DNA of 39,627 bases from an uncultured Microbacteriaceae bacterium (GTDB taxonomy: Bacteria > Actinomycetota > Actinomycetes > Actinomycetales > Microbacteriaceae), in NCBI GenBank assembly GCA_937920245.1, contig CALGUV010000133.1, positions 1 through 39,627 on the forward strand, read 5' to 3'. A model generated the notes under the pieces. That model ran no database searches, was not told where the DNA came from, and was given only the letters and a program-made list of their open reading frames with translations. The position numbers and the translations under genes are program-made. This document shows positions 18,800-27,030 of this stretch, in pieces. The number at the start of each line of letters is the position of its first letter. Within the stretch, counting starts at the first letter, position 1.

Positions 18800-19539
18800 C
18801 AGCGTGTTTCCAGAATTGAGCCAAGAGATTCCTTCTGCTTAATAGCTAGCTCACTGGTTGATTGAAGAGCCAGCGCCAAGAGCGCATCAAGCTCACTCTT
18901 ATCAAAAGGTGCGGCTTCGGCCGTTCCCTGAACTTCAACGAACAGGCCCCTGCCAGTAACGACAACATTCATGTCCGTGTCAGCTCGGACATCTTCAACG
19001 TATGCAAGATCGGTCATCGGCTCTCCGCCGACGATTCCAACCGAAACTGCCGAAACAGTGTCCAATAACGGGGTCGCCGATTTTGCAATAAATCCATTTT
19101 GCTTTCCCCAATTGACCGCGTCAGCTAGAGCGATAAACGCTCCAGTAATTGCCGCCGTCCTGGTTCCACCATCGGCCTGCAACACGTCGCAATCCAAAAC
19201 TATGGTGTTTTCGCCGAGGCTCTTCACGTCTATCACAGCCCTTAGAGAGCGGCCGATGAGTCGAGAAATCTCATGGGTGCGACCACCGATTTTCCCCTTC
19301 ACGCTCTCGCGATCCGATCTAGTATGAGTTGCTCTTGGCAGCATCGAGTATTCGGCAGTAACCCAACCTTCTCCGGAACCCTTTTTGAAGCGAGGAACGC
19401 CCTCGGTGAAAGAGGCGTTGCACAAGACTCTCGTATTTCCAAAAGAGACGAGGCAGGAACCTTCGGCGTGCACGGTGAAGTTTCTTTCGAAACTAATTTG
19501 CCTGAGTTCGGTGTTGCTTCTATCGTCTTGCCTAGTCAT
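18799..19539 (-). CDS. rph: Ribonuclease PH
   Basis: Phosphorolytic 3'-5' exoribonuclease that trims tRNA 3' extensions. The 246 residues have the family landmarks [13 protein letters not shown], the arginine-rich [14 protein letters not shown] segment around 90-103, the phosphate-site [15 protein letters not shown] at about 118-132, and [17 protein letters not shown]. It overlaps murI by 8 bp and rdgB by 1 bp. The murI-rph-rdgB order is the usual actinobacterial one. tRNAs here lack encoded CCA, so RNase PH trimming plus CCA addition is expected. Confidence 0.97.
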   Translation of the reverse strand: MTRQDDRSNTELRQISFERNFTVHAEGSCLVSFGNTRVLCNASFTEGVPRFKKGSGEGWVTAEYSMLPRATHTRSDRESVKGKIGGRTHEISRLIGRSLRAVIDVKSLGENTIVLDCDVLQADGGTRTAAITGAFIALADAVNWGKQNGFIAKSATPLLDTVSAVSVGIVGGEPMTDLAYVEDVRADTDMNVVVTGRGLFVEVQGTAEAAPFDKSELDALLALALQSTSELAIKQKESLGSILETR

Positions 19540-20353
19540 TGATGATCTTTCTTTCTAAGTGCTGCACTTTTGTAACCTCGGGTCCTAAAAATCGTTGCGC
19601 CAAAGACTCGAACTCTTTTTCATCGCCGGTGGCAAAAAATTGATACTTAGCCTGGTTTCCGGACGGCGCCAGCAAATCGTGCTCGGTCAAGACTCGAAAA
19701 ACGTCCTTCGCTGTTTCATCGGCTGAAGAAACAAGGTTGACGCCCTCGCCCATTACGTACCCCAAAACTCCCTGCAAGAGCGGATAGTGCGTGCAACCCA
19801 GAACTAAAGTGTCCACACCTGCCTGAATCAGCGGAGTCAAGTACTTAGTCGCAGCTTCCACAACCTCGGGGCCGGAGGTAACCCCCCGCTCGACTAGATC
19901 GACAAAGCTCGGGCAGGCGACGCTGTTGATTTCAAAGTCAACCGCGGCAGCAAAGGCATCGTCGTAGGCCCGAGAAGATATTGTTGCGCTGGTGCCGATT
20001 ACGCCAACTTTTTTATTTCCACTAGTCGCAACCGCTGTCCGAACGGCGGGCTGAATCACCTCTACCACCGGCACCCCTAAGCCTTCCGTGTAGCGTTCTC
20101 TGGCGTCCCTCAGAACAGCCGCCGAAGCTGAATTGCAGGCTATGACCAGCACCTTTACGCCGGAGGCCACCAGGTCATCCATAACCTCGAGCGCCAATGA
20201 GCGAACTAGTGACAGCGGCTTTGGGCCGTAGGGAGAGTTGAGAGTGTCCCCCACGTAATGAACTGATTCATTGGGGAGCTGATCGATAATCGCCCGGGCA
20301 ACGGTGAGCCCACCGACTCCCGAGTCGAAAACTCCAATTGGTCTAGCATCCAC
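19532..20353 (-). CDS. murI: Glutamate racemase
   Basis: Cofactor-independent racemase supplying D-glutamate for peptidoglycan. The 273 residues have the opening motif [12 protein letters not shown], the two catalytic cysteines Cys73 (IACNSASA) and Cys187 (LGCTHYPLL), and PYGPKP near 41-46. It is the first gene of the murI-rph-rdgB operon. The 56 bp region upstream is shared with the divergent pncB. Confidence 0.96.
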   Translation of the reverse strand: MDARPIGVFDSGVGGLTVARAIIDQLPNESVHYVGDTLNSPYGPKPLSLVRSLALEVMDDLVASGVKVLVIACNSASAAVLRDARERYTEGLGVPVVEVIQPAVRTAVATSGNKKVGVIGTSATISSRAYDDAFAAAVDFEINSVACPSFVDLVERGVTSGPEVVEAATKYLTPLIQAGVDTLVLGCTHYPLLQGVLGYVMGEGVNLVSSADETAKDVFRVLTEHDLLAPSGNQAKYQFFATGDEKEFESLAQRFLGPEVTKVQHLERKIIND

Positions 20354-20409
20354 CTGACAAGTCTAGGCCCGAGGTGCAATAGCGGTTGTGGCTTGGGTAG
20401 GCTGGTGTC

Positions 20410-21681
20410 GTGACAACAGCCCTGCTAACGGACCGCTACGAACTCACCATGGTTCAAGCTGCGCTGCGCTCGGGCAAAGCAGAACGCCAAACAGTTTTCG
20501 AAGTTTTCACTAGGTCACTCCCAGCCGGCCGAAGGTTTGGTGTCCTTGCTGGCAACGGGCGCCTGCTGGAAGCAGTCCAAAAATTTAGGTTTGAAAAAGA
20601 AGAGATCGCGTTTCTTCTCAAAAACGAAATAGTCGACGAGTCAACTGCCGTCTGGCTTCAGAACTTTCGCTTCAAAGGCAATATTTATGGCTACCAAGAG
20701 GGTGAGCTTTTCTTCGCCAACTCACCGGTCCTTAGGGTAGAAGGCAGCTTTGCGGAAGCAGTAATTCTAGAAACGGTAATACTCTCAATTTTGAACTATG
20801 ACAGCGCTGTGGCAAGCGCGGCGGCCCGAATGCGCTACGCGGCTGGGAATCGCTACTTGGCGGAAATGGGAGCCCGGCGAGCAAACGAGCACGCGGCAGT
20901 AGCTGCAGCGAGAGCTGCGTACATCGTCGGCTTTGACGCCACAAGCAACTTGGAAGCCGGAAGAAGCTGGGGAATACCAACGATGGGAACCAGCGCCCAC
21001 TCATTTACCTTGTTGCACGACAGTGAAGCCGAGGCCTTTCGGTCTCAAATCGAGTCAATGGGTAACGAAACCACACTACTTGTCGACACCTACGACATCG
21101 AGCCGGCAGTGAAAGAAGCCGTCAGGCTCACTAACGGCAAAATAGCCGCCGTGAGGATCGACTCCGGCGATCTATCCATGGCAGCCGGCAAGGTACGTCA
21201 ACTACTCGACTCCTTAGGTGCAACCGAAACAAAAATAGTTGTCACCAGCGACTTGGACGAATACACAATCGCCGCGCTGGCCGCAGCGCCGGTTGACAGA
21301 TACGGCGTTGGCACATCCTTGGTTACTGGATCTGGACATCCGACGGTTGGGTTCGTCTACAAGCTGGTGGCTCACTCTGACGGTGACGGCTGGGTGGACG
21401 TTGCGAAGACGTCAACGTCAAAGGCCAACAGGGGCGGCAAGAAATTTGCCAGCAGGAAAATTCAGGACGACATAGCCATTGCAGAGCTGGTTGGCGGAGA
21501 ATCGCAAGGCCGGCCTCTTCAGGTCCAGCTGGTTGCGGACGGAGAGTGTCTCACTGACGCCATGGGGCCCGAGGGTGTTTTTGCAGCGCGAAATCACCAC
21601 GCAATGGCGATTTCTGAGCTAAATGCATCTGGATTCAGGCTGTCAAATGGTGATCCTGCGATTCCCACCTATTTTGTTTAG
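20410..21681 (+). CDS. pncB: Nicotinate phosphoribosyltransferase
   Basis: Salvages nicotinate into NAD: nicotinate + PRPP (+ATP) to nicotinate mononucleotide. The 423 residues include the N-terminal TDRYELTM motif, the phosphorylated-histidine loop GTSAHSF (His197) and the PRPP-site segment AVRIDSGDL. The start is GTG, with no Shine-Dalgarno; a -10-like TAGGCT ends only 6-7 bases upstream, so the message is probably leaderless. The stop overlaps the convergent DUF3039 stop (shared TTAG). Confidence 0.95.
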   Translation: MTTALLTDRYELTMVQAALRSGKAERQTVFEVFTRSLPAGRRFGVLAGNGRLLEAVQKFRFEKEEIAFLLKNEIVDESTAVWLQNFRFKGNIYGYQEGELFFANSPVLRVEGSFAEAVILETVILSILNYDSAVASAAARMRYAAGNRYLAEMGARRANEHAAVAAARAAYIVGFDATSNLEAGRSWGIPTMGTSAHSFTLLHDSEAEAFRSQIESMGNETTLLVDTYDIEPAVKEAVRLTNGKIAAVRIDSGDLSMAAGKVRQLLDSLGATETKIVVTSDLDEYTIAALAAAPVDRYGVGTSLVTGSGHPTVGFVYKLVAHSDGDGWVDVAKTSTSKANRGGKKFASRKIQDDIAIAELVGGESQGRPLQVQLVADGECLTDAMGPEGVFAARNHHAMAISELNASGFRLSNGDPAIPTYFV

Positions 21682-21914
21682 TCGCCCTTGAAGGTTTCGT
21701 AAATCTTTTTGCAATCCGGGCACACTGGAAACTTACCTGGGTCTCTGCTTGGGACCCATGCCTTGCCACAAAGTGCAATTACTGGTTCTCCCAATACGGC
21801 TGATTCAACGATTTTATTCTTCTTGACGTAGTGCGAGTAACGCTCATGGTCGCCTTGATCGACTTGCTCAACACGCTCTTTATCGAGAGTGGTTCCAGAA
21901 TCTAGATCGCTCAT
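21678..21914 (-). CDS. DUF3039 family protein
   Basis: Small conserved actinobacterial protein of unknown function (78 residues). The C-terminal half has an ALCGKAW cysteine, then a proline/lysine loop and VCPDCKKIYE, giving a C-x15-C-x2-C pattern that looks like a partial zinc ribbon. The N-terminal half is charged. It lies 6 bp downstream of the HtrA gene and is probably its operon partner. Its stop overlaps the pncB stop by 4 bp on the opposite strand. Confidence 0.85.
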   Translation of the reverse strand: MSDLDSGTTLDKERVEQVDQGDHERYSHYVKKNKIVESAVLGEPVIALCGKAWVPSRDPGKFPVCPDCKKIYETFKGD

Positions 21915-21920
21915 AGGAAC

Positions 21921-23114
21921 TTATTGTAGGTCAGCTGCGCTTCCAAGTGTCACCTTGAAAACTAACTTTCGGCCATCCCGAATCAGCTCGAGTTCAACTT
22001 CGGCCCCGGCAGGTTCCGCCCTTACCAAGGCAGTAAGGTCACTCGCACCCTCAACGCGTTGCCCTGCAAAAACGATCACGATGTCCCCTTGCATAATGCC
22101 GGCGGCCTTCGCCGCACCATCGTCGCTAACTCCTTCGACATAGGCGCCATTCGAGAATCCACCGGTTGCCTCTCGGCTATCCCGGACCAGGGCGCCCAGC
22201 AGGCCGTGGGTCGCGACGCCAGTTTCGATAATTTCGTTCGCGATTCTCTCGGAAGTATTCGACGGAATAGCGAATCCGACACCAATGCTTCCGGAAGTTC
22301 CGGATCCGGCAGTGGCAATCGCAACATTAATACCTATCAACTCTCCGCTGTTGTTGACAAGTGCACCACCTGAGTTACCAGGGTTGATGGCCGCGTCGGT
22401 TTGAATCACCTGAAGCGAAATTGGATTTCCTCCACTTCCGGTATAGAACTGGAGACCGGGGTCATCACTGACTTCAGAGCTCGCAACTTGAATTGTCCGG
22501 TTGAGAGCCGAAATGATGCCCTGAGTCACCGTGGAGGAAAGCCCAAGCGGTGCGCCGATTGCCACTACGCTCTGCCCAACATTTAGCGTGTTGGAATCGG
22601 CAAAGATGATTGGCTTTAGGCCGGCGGCTTCTATTTTCAAGACCGCCAAGTCGTAGACAGAATCAAAACCAACTAATTCGGCAGCGAGCACTTGTCCATC
22701 CCAAAGCATTACCGAGATAGCGGCAGTTTCAGTGAGCCCTCCGAGAGTTGCGACGTGCGCATTGGTCAAGATGTAACCATCCTCAGTGAGCACGACTCCA
22801 GAACCAGAACCACCACTCGAAGCTGAGTTGACGGCAAGAGTAACAACCGAAGGAGAGGCTGCTGCCGCTGCACCGGTGACCCAATTCACCTCGGTCGCGT
22901 TATTCACAACTATTGGGGCCGGCTGACTCAAGTTTGCAACCGAGAGCGTTAGTCCGCTCGAGCCAATAATGCCTCCGACGAGAGCCGCACCAAGAGCGAG
23001 GGCCGCGACGGGCAGTAGATTACGTCTCTTTTTCTTGACCGGAGCCTGCACGGGCGCAAGGTATGGCTGACTGAAGCTAAATTGATTTTCTCCAGAGCGA
23101 TTCCACTGAGACAT
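21921..23114 (-). CDS. HtrA/DegP-type trypsin-like serine protease with PDZ domain
   Basis: Membrane-anchored envelope protease. The 397 residues have a short cytoplasmic lysine/arginine-rich segment (KKKRR, 27-31), one transmembrane anchor (about 33-60), a trypsin-like domain with triad His120 (ILTNAHVA), Asp155 (VYDLAVL) and Ser248 (INPGNSGGAL), and a C-terminal PDZ domain (about 300-397). The role is inferred from the family: degrading or refolding misfolded exported proteins. It forms a short unit with DUF3039. No extra cytoplasmic stress-sensing domain is seen. Confidence 0.95.
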   Translation of the reverse strand: MSQWNRSGENQFSFSQPYLAPVQAPVKKKRRNLLPVAALALGAALVGGIIGSSGLTLSVANLSQPAPIVVNNATEVNWVTGAAAAASPSVVTLAVNSASSGGSGSGVVLTEDGYILTNAHVATLGGLTETAAISVMLWDGQVLAAELVGFDSVYDLAVLKIEAAGLKPIIFADSNTLNVGQSVVAIGAPLGLSSTVTQGIISALNRTIQVASSEVSDDPGLQFYTGSGGNPISLQVIQTDAAINPGNSGGALVNNSGELIGINVAIATAGSGTSGSIGVGFAIPSNTSERIANEIIETGVATHGLLGALVRDSREATGGFSNGAYVEGVSDDGAAKAAGIMQGDIVIVFAGQRVEGASDLTALVRAEPAGAEVELELIRDGRKLVFKVTLGSAADLQ

Positions 23115-23191
23115 TTATAAAACCTTTCGTTGTCTACCTGATTATGGTCAACAACACTGAGGATTGTATGAGTCCCAGCTGACAAATTTCT

Positions 23192-23896
23192 TTACAAAAC
23201 CAAAAGAGTTCTCCTCGGCGGCTCCGTGACTTCAATTTCCAGCTGATTTGACGAGAGCGTTACGGTCGCGGCATTTAGGACCCAGTCCCTACCCAACATT
23301 TGATAATCAACCCGATAAGCAACTTTTGCCAATGCAAAAAATGCGCCGACGGTCTGAAAGGACTTTGAGACGGATCTTCCCGACGCAGTTGTTGAGTCAG
23401 AGAATTGCCAAGTCATCGAGCCTGCAGTGAAGCGAATTTTGGCGGTTTGCCCCAGAAGCAGGCCGGTCGTTGTCCGATTATTTACCTGAACACTGAATTG
23501 ACCAAATTCAAAAATTTCCAGCTTCTCACCTGGCGTCCACGATGCAAAGGGGCGATTAGAAAAACTTGTCAGAGAATCCCGAAGTTCACTCGAGCTTTGA
23601 ACAACACTGGCTTTCGCCGCCACTTGAGGCTCTGGCGGCGAGTCACCGATGCAACTTCTTGCACCCACCGGGACCCAAGCGGTAATAATCCCTTCGGTTG
23701 GAGAATCAATCGAGTTATTTAGGTAATAGGAACACAGCCGCATGGGCTTAGCCTTCGGCGCACTGCCGATAGTGCTCGAACTTGTTTGAGAGTAACTCTG
23801 CTCAACTTTCTCCGCGCAAATAGTAAAGCTATCGGCTGTGTGGCTGTGTGGCTGGCAACTACTAGTTGCCAGCCAGACAGCTAACTCCATCAACAT
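23192..23896 (-). CDS. Unrecognised 234-residue protein, possibly exported or a lipoprotein
   Basis: I do not recognise the family. The N-terminus (MLMELAVWLATSSCQ) is a short hydrophobic stretch ending in Cys14, a poor lipobox match. The rest is Ser/Thr-rich with alternating hydrophobics (beta-like) and cysteines at about 14, 27, 54 and 81. The composition suggests an extracytoplasmic domain. The ATG has a TAA codon directly before it in frame, and upstream of that the same frame encodes MNIVLRISRSAG, a plausible positively charged n-region. The true N-terminus is therefore uncertain. No Shine-Dalgarno is visible. An 8 bp tandem duplication and a 12 bp perfect inverted repeat fall in the first 22 codons. 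Confidence 0.6.
   Translation of the reverse strand: MLMELAVWLATSSCQPHSHTADSFTICAEKVEQSYSQTSSSTIGSAPKAKPMRLCSYYLNNSIDSPTEGIITAWVPVGARSCIGDSPPEPQVAAKASVVQSSSELRDSLTSFSNRPFASWTPGEKLEIFEFGQFSVQVNNRTTTGLLLGQTAKIRFTAGSMTWQFSDSTTASGRSVSKSFQTVGAFFALAKVAYRVDYQMLGRDWVLNAATVTLSSNQLEIEVTEPPRRTLLVL
23834..23849. repeat. 8 bp tandem duplication
   Basis: GGCTGTGT is repeated head to tail twice, followed by a partial third unit (GGCTGG). It lies in the 5' part of the 234-residue hypothetical gene. Its unit is not a multiple of three, so copy-number change would shift the reading frame. Confidence 0.8.
23849..23875. repeat. 12 bp perfect inverted repeat with 3-base loop
   Basis: TGGCTGGCAACT, loop ACT, then AGTTGCCAGCCA. 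The arms are exact reverse complements. It lies in codons 8-16 of the hypothetical gene, on both strands a stable hairpin. There is no T-tract, so it is not an intrinsic terminator. Confidence 0.85.
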
Positions 23897-23924
23897 TTAG
23901 CCGGCCGATCTTGAGATTCTTAGG

Positions 23925-23953
23925 ACAATATTCATGCGTAAAAAATAGAGCAA
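23925..23953 (-). promoter_or_regulatory. Candidate promoter for the 234-residue hypothetical gene
   Basis: On the minus strand TTGCTC (23948-23953) and TATTGT (23925-23930) are separated by exactly 17 bases, about 30 bases upstream of the annotated start. Both hexamers are only partial matches to sigma-70-type consensus. Confidence 0.35.
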
Positions 23954-23974
23954 GACACAGCTGACACATTCGCA

Positions 23975-23983
23975 TTATCCACA
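23975..23983 (+). other. Single consensus DnaA box
   Basis: TTATCCACA matches the 9-mer DnaA-box consensus exactly and lies in the short non-coding stretch between the hypothetical gene and the tRNA-fMet terminator. I saw no second box nearby, so this is not an origin. It could be a regulatory or titration site, or chance. Confidence 0.45.
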
Positions 23984-23989
23984 GCAAAG

Positions 23990-24025
23990 AAAAAACCCCT
24001 GAACTTATAAGGTTCAGGGGTTTTT
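23990..24025 (-). terminator. Intrinsic terminator after tRNA-fMet (works in both directions)
   Basis: Stem CCCCTGAAC (23996-24004) pairs with GTTCAGGGG (24012-24020) around a 7-base loop. On the minus strand the stem is followed by six T residues (23990-23995), 12 bases after the tRNA gene. On the plus strand five T residues follow, so it would also stop opposing transcription. Confidence 0.9.
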
Positions 24026-24031
24026 CACTAG

Positions 24032-24105
24032 TTGCGGGGGCAGGATTTGAACCTACGACCTCCGGGTTATGAGCCCGGCGAGCTACCGAACTGCTCCACC
24101 CCGCG
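24032..24105 (-). tRNA. Initiator tRNA-fMet (anticodon CAT)
   Basis: A full cloverleaf is visible on the minus strand. It begins CGCGGGG with the initiator-specific unpaired C1:A72, has three consecutive G:C pairs at the base of the anticodon stem (GGG/CCC around CTCATAA) and the T loop GTTCAAAT. CCA is not encoded; the bases after the discriminator are CTA. It lies 32 bp downstream of the UPF0182 stop, with an intrinsic terminator directly behind it. Confidence 0.97.
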
Positions 24106-24137
24106 GCGAAGTCCCAACACTAGCAGGTTTTAGATGG

Positions 24138-27020
24138 TTAATCTAATGCTGCCAAAGCGTCCTCAATAGCCCTGGTCAATCGATCATCTGCCCTTGCAAA
24201 GGCCGCCAAGTCTCCAGCCATCAAGGCTGCCTGCTTGTCCACCAAAGCTCTGCTCGCAGCAGTCAAGGCTTCGTCCAAAGCAGTGTTGCCGGAATCGGTC
24301 GGAGCAGATTCTGTCGCAGTCTCTTCGCCAGAATCGTCGGTCACGGGAGTCTCTGTCTCAGCACCGTCAAATCCGGAGTCGCCGCCGAATAGGGCGTCAA
24401 GAGCCTGATCGAGGCTGTCCTCGAAAGCGATCTGATCACCAAAGGCAACCAGCACTTTTTCGAGCAACGGGTAACTGGTCTCACCTGTTGACTCGATGTA
24501 TACCGGCTGAACATATAGCAGTCCGCCAGCAACAGGAAGTGTCAGCAAGTTTCCGCTTATAACATTGGTCGATCCCTGTCGAAGAATGTTCAACAGTGAA
24601 GATACTTCGCTGTCAGCATTGAAGTTGTTCTGCACCTGACCTGGTCCAGGGACCACGGTCTCCCTTGGCAGGCTGAGCAATGTCAACTTGCCGTAATTAT
24701 CGCTAACCTTGCCGGCTTCACTGCCCGCATCCGCATTCGCAATCAAGTACCCGGTGAGCACATTTCTTGTGCTTTCACCTGTGGATTGAGGAATGAAGGT
24801 TGAGTACAGCGAAAACGAGCTGTCAGATTCACCGGGGGTTTGCATCGTCAAGTAGTAAGGAGGCTGGAGTGATCCAAGCCCGGGGCCCTCAACCGGGTCA
24901 TTTGGAGTCATCCAGGCGTCCTGCTGAGAGTAAAAGGCTCCGGCTTCGGTTACGTGGTAGCTACCGAGAACCGAACGCTGAGTCTTGAACAGATCAGATG
25001 GGTACCTAACATGAGCCATTAGGTCGCCCGACATTGCTGACTTTGGCTGCACAGTGTCCGGGTATAGGTTCATCCAGGCCTTTAGCAAGGGGTCCTGCTC
25101 ATCCCACTGGTAAATGTCTACCGAACCGTCATAGGCGTCCACGGTGGCCTTCACGGAGTTTCTAATGTAGTTGACCTCAGAGGTGTCTCTGTTGAAGGTC
25201 TCAGAGGAGGAATCCAGAATCGAAAGATTGAACGACTCGAGGTTTGAATATGGATACTGAGTTGTGGTTGTGTAGCCATCAACAATCCACTTGATTCTTC
25301 CGTCAACAATCGCCGGGTAAATTTCCGTGTCCACGGTCAAATAAGGCGCAACTTCGGCAATTCGCTCCGCAGGGGAACGGTTGTAGAGAATTTGCGAATC
25401 AGCGTTGATTGCATCGGAGAGCAAGATCTGCTCGCTTTGGAACTTCAATGAGTACGCGATTCTGGTGAAGATGTTTCCCACAAGCGGCCCACCACTGCCC
25501 GTGAAGGTCGTGTAGGTTTCATTGCTCTCACCCTCGCCGGCTGGGAAATCAAACTCCAGAGGGTCGGCTCCAGCGGGAGCTCCAACGATTGAGTAGGTAG
25601 GTGAATTCGCACCAAAGTAAATCCTGGGCTCGAAATCGCCAAGGTCTCCAACGGTTGGAATTCCGGACTGGAAAAATAGGGGCTTGCCGTCGCTGTCGAC
25701 CTTGTTTCCATAGGCTGCGACTAGACCGAACCCATGGGTGTAGACGACCGACGAGTTGTACCAAGACTGTGACTCGCCAAGACCGGCTTGGTTCAGCTCT
25801 CGAACCGCAATGATGGTGTCCCGAGTCTCGCCATCGACTGCGTAGCGATCAACGTGCAGGCGGTTGGGGAAGCTGTAGTACTGACGGTACTGCTCAAGCT
25901 GACGGAACGCGTCGCCGACCAAGGCCGGGTCCATAATTCTTATGGATGAGGTTGTCCTGGCGTCGTTTCTGAGAGCACCAGGTTCTGGGATAACGTTGGC
26001 CGCGTAGTCGACAACTTCAACCTTGTCCAATTCGTAGGCGACTCTGGTCGCATCGATGTTCTTTTGTAAGTAAGGACCCTCGAGGGTTCTCTCATTGGGC
26101 ACCACCTGGAAGGTTTGAACAATCCAAGGGTAGAGTCCACCGAGAACCAGCGAGCTTGCAACCATCAATGCTGTCGCGATGATCGAGATTCTCCACTGTC
26201 CCAGCACGGCAGTTACGATAAATGCCACCGCGACCGCAAGTGAAATAAGAGCCAAGATCTGCAAGCCAGGAATGACAGCATTGTCATCTGTGTAGGTAAC
26301 TCCCGTAAAGAGTTCGCCGGAACTGGTTGCGGTTCCATACTGATCAAGCCACAGGCTTAGGCCTTGAAGAATAAAATAAGTTGCGATCAGGATTGAAAGC
26401 TGAATACGGGCCGGCTTTGACACATTCACTTCGCGACCCGAGAAACGGATACCACCGTAAATCAAGTGAACGCCGGCATTGATTAGCGCAGCTAGGAAAA
26501 TACCGCCGGAAACGTAGCTGACGGCGAAGCCGTAAAACGGAAGATCAAAAACAAAGAAGCCAATATCCAACCCGAACTGTGGGTCGGTCACACCGAAAAG
26601 GCCGCCGTTTAGCCACAAGGCCGCGGTTTGCCATTCGCGAGCAGCAATTAGACCCCCGAAAACACCAAGAAGGGCTGGCAGCCCAAGCATAATTACTCGC
26701 CTTAGTCCATCAAGCAACTGCTGATAAGCCTGGAACGGCGACTCATCCGGCATCTTTAGATAAACCGGGCGAGTCCGCCACGCGAACATCAGGCCGATCG
26801 CAACCAGCAGGGTCATGATGACAAATCCAATTAGGAACGCCACTATTTGGCCGACTATTTGAGTAAAGAAGACCACTTCGAAGTCAAGTTGCCTAAACCA
26901 GAGCCAATCGGTATAAATGCCTGCAGCGCTCACCAGCGCAAAAACTATTACAGCCAAGATTCCAAAGGCGATGGACAGCGGCGAAACTCGTCGCTGCGGT
27001 TTTGCTTGTGCTTCAGACAA
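24138..27020 (-). CDS. UPF0182 family large membrane protein
   Basis: Conserved mostly in Actinobacteria (COG1615, Rv3193c type); function unknown. The 960 residues have about seven transmembrane helices in the first 320 residues (for example 16-38, 53-78, 110-128, 170-190, 215-235, 265-285 and 293-313), then a large extracytoplasmic region of about 550 residues, then an Asp/Glu/Thr-rich linker (about 875-915) and a helical Ala-rich tail, all typical of the family. The start is TTG at 27018-27020, supported by AGGAG seven bases upstream. It lies 10 bp behind the PDZ-Lon gene and should be cotranscribed with it. Confidence 0.92.
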   Translation of the reverse strand: MSEAQAKPQRRVSPLSIAFGILAVIVFALVSAAGIYTDWLWFRQLDFEVVFFTQIVGQIVAFLIGFVIMTLLVAIGLMFAWRTRPVYLKMPDESPFQAYQQLLDGLRRVIMLGLPALLGVFGGLIAAREWQTAALWLNGGLFGVTDPQFGLDIGFFVFDLPFYGFAVSYVSGGIFLAALINAGVHLIYGGIRFSGREVNVSKPARIQLSILIATYFILQGLSLWLDQYGTATSSGELFTGVTYTDDNAVIPGLQILALISLAVAVAFIVTAVLGQWRISIIATALMVASSLVLGGLYPWIVQTFQVVPNERTLEGPYLQKNIDATRVAYELDKVEVVDYAANVIPEPGALRNDARTTSSIRIMDPALVGDAFRQLEQYRQYYSFPNRLHVDRYAVDGETRDTIIAVRELNQAGLGESQSWYNSSVVYTHGFGLVAAYGNKVDSDGKPLFFQSGIPTVGDLGDFEPRIYFGANSPTYSIVGAPAGADPLEFDFPAGEGESNETYTTFTGSGGPLVGNIFTRIAYSLKFQSEQILLSDAINADSQILYNRSPAERIAEVAPYLTVDTEIYPAIVDGRIKWIVDGYTTTTQYPYSNLESFNLSILDSSSETFNRDTSEVNYIRNSVKATVDAYDGSVDIYQWDEQDPLLKAWMNLYPDTVQPKSAMSGDLMAHVRYPSDLFKTQRSVLGSYHVTEAGAFYSQQDAWMTPNDPVEGPGLGSLQPPYYLTMQTPGESDSSFSLYSTFIPQSTGESTRNVLTGYLIANADAGSEAGKVSDNYGKLTLLSLPRETVVPGPGQVQNNFNADSEVSSLLNILRQGSTNVISGNLLTLPVAGGLLYVQPVYIESTGETSYPLLEKVLVAFGDQIAFEDSLDQALDALFGGDSGFDGAETETPVTDDSGEETATESAPTDSGNTALDEALTAASRALVDKQAALMAGDLAAFARADDRLTRAIEDALAALD

Positions 27021-27030
27021 TATCTATCTC

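Noticed and set aside
23849..23875. Hairpin as an intrinsic terminator
   Set aside because: No T-tract follows on either strand and it lies inside a coding frame.
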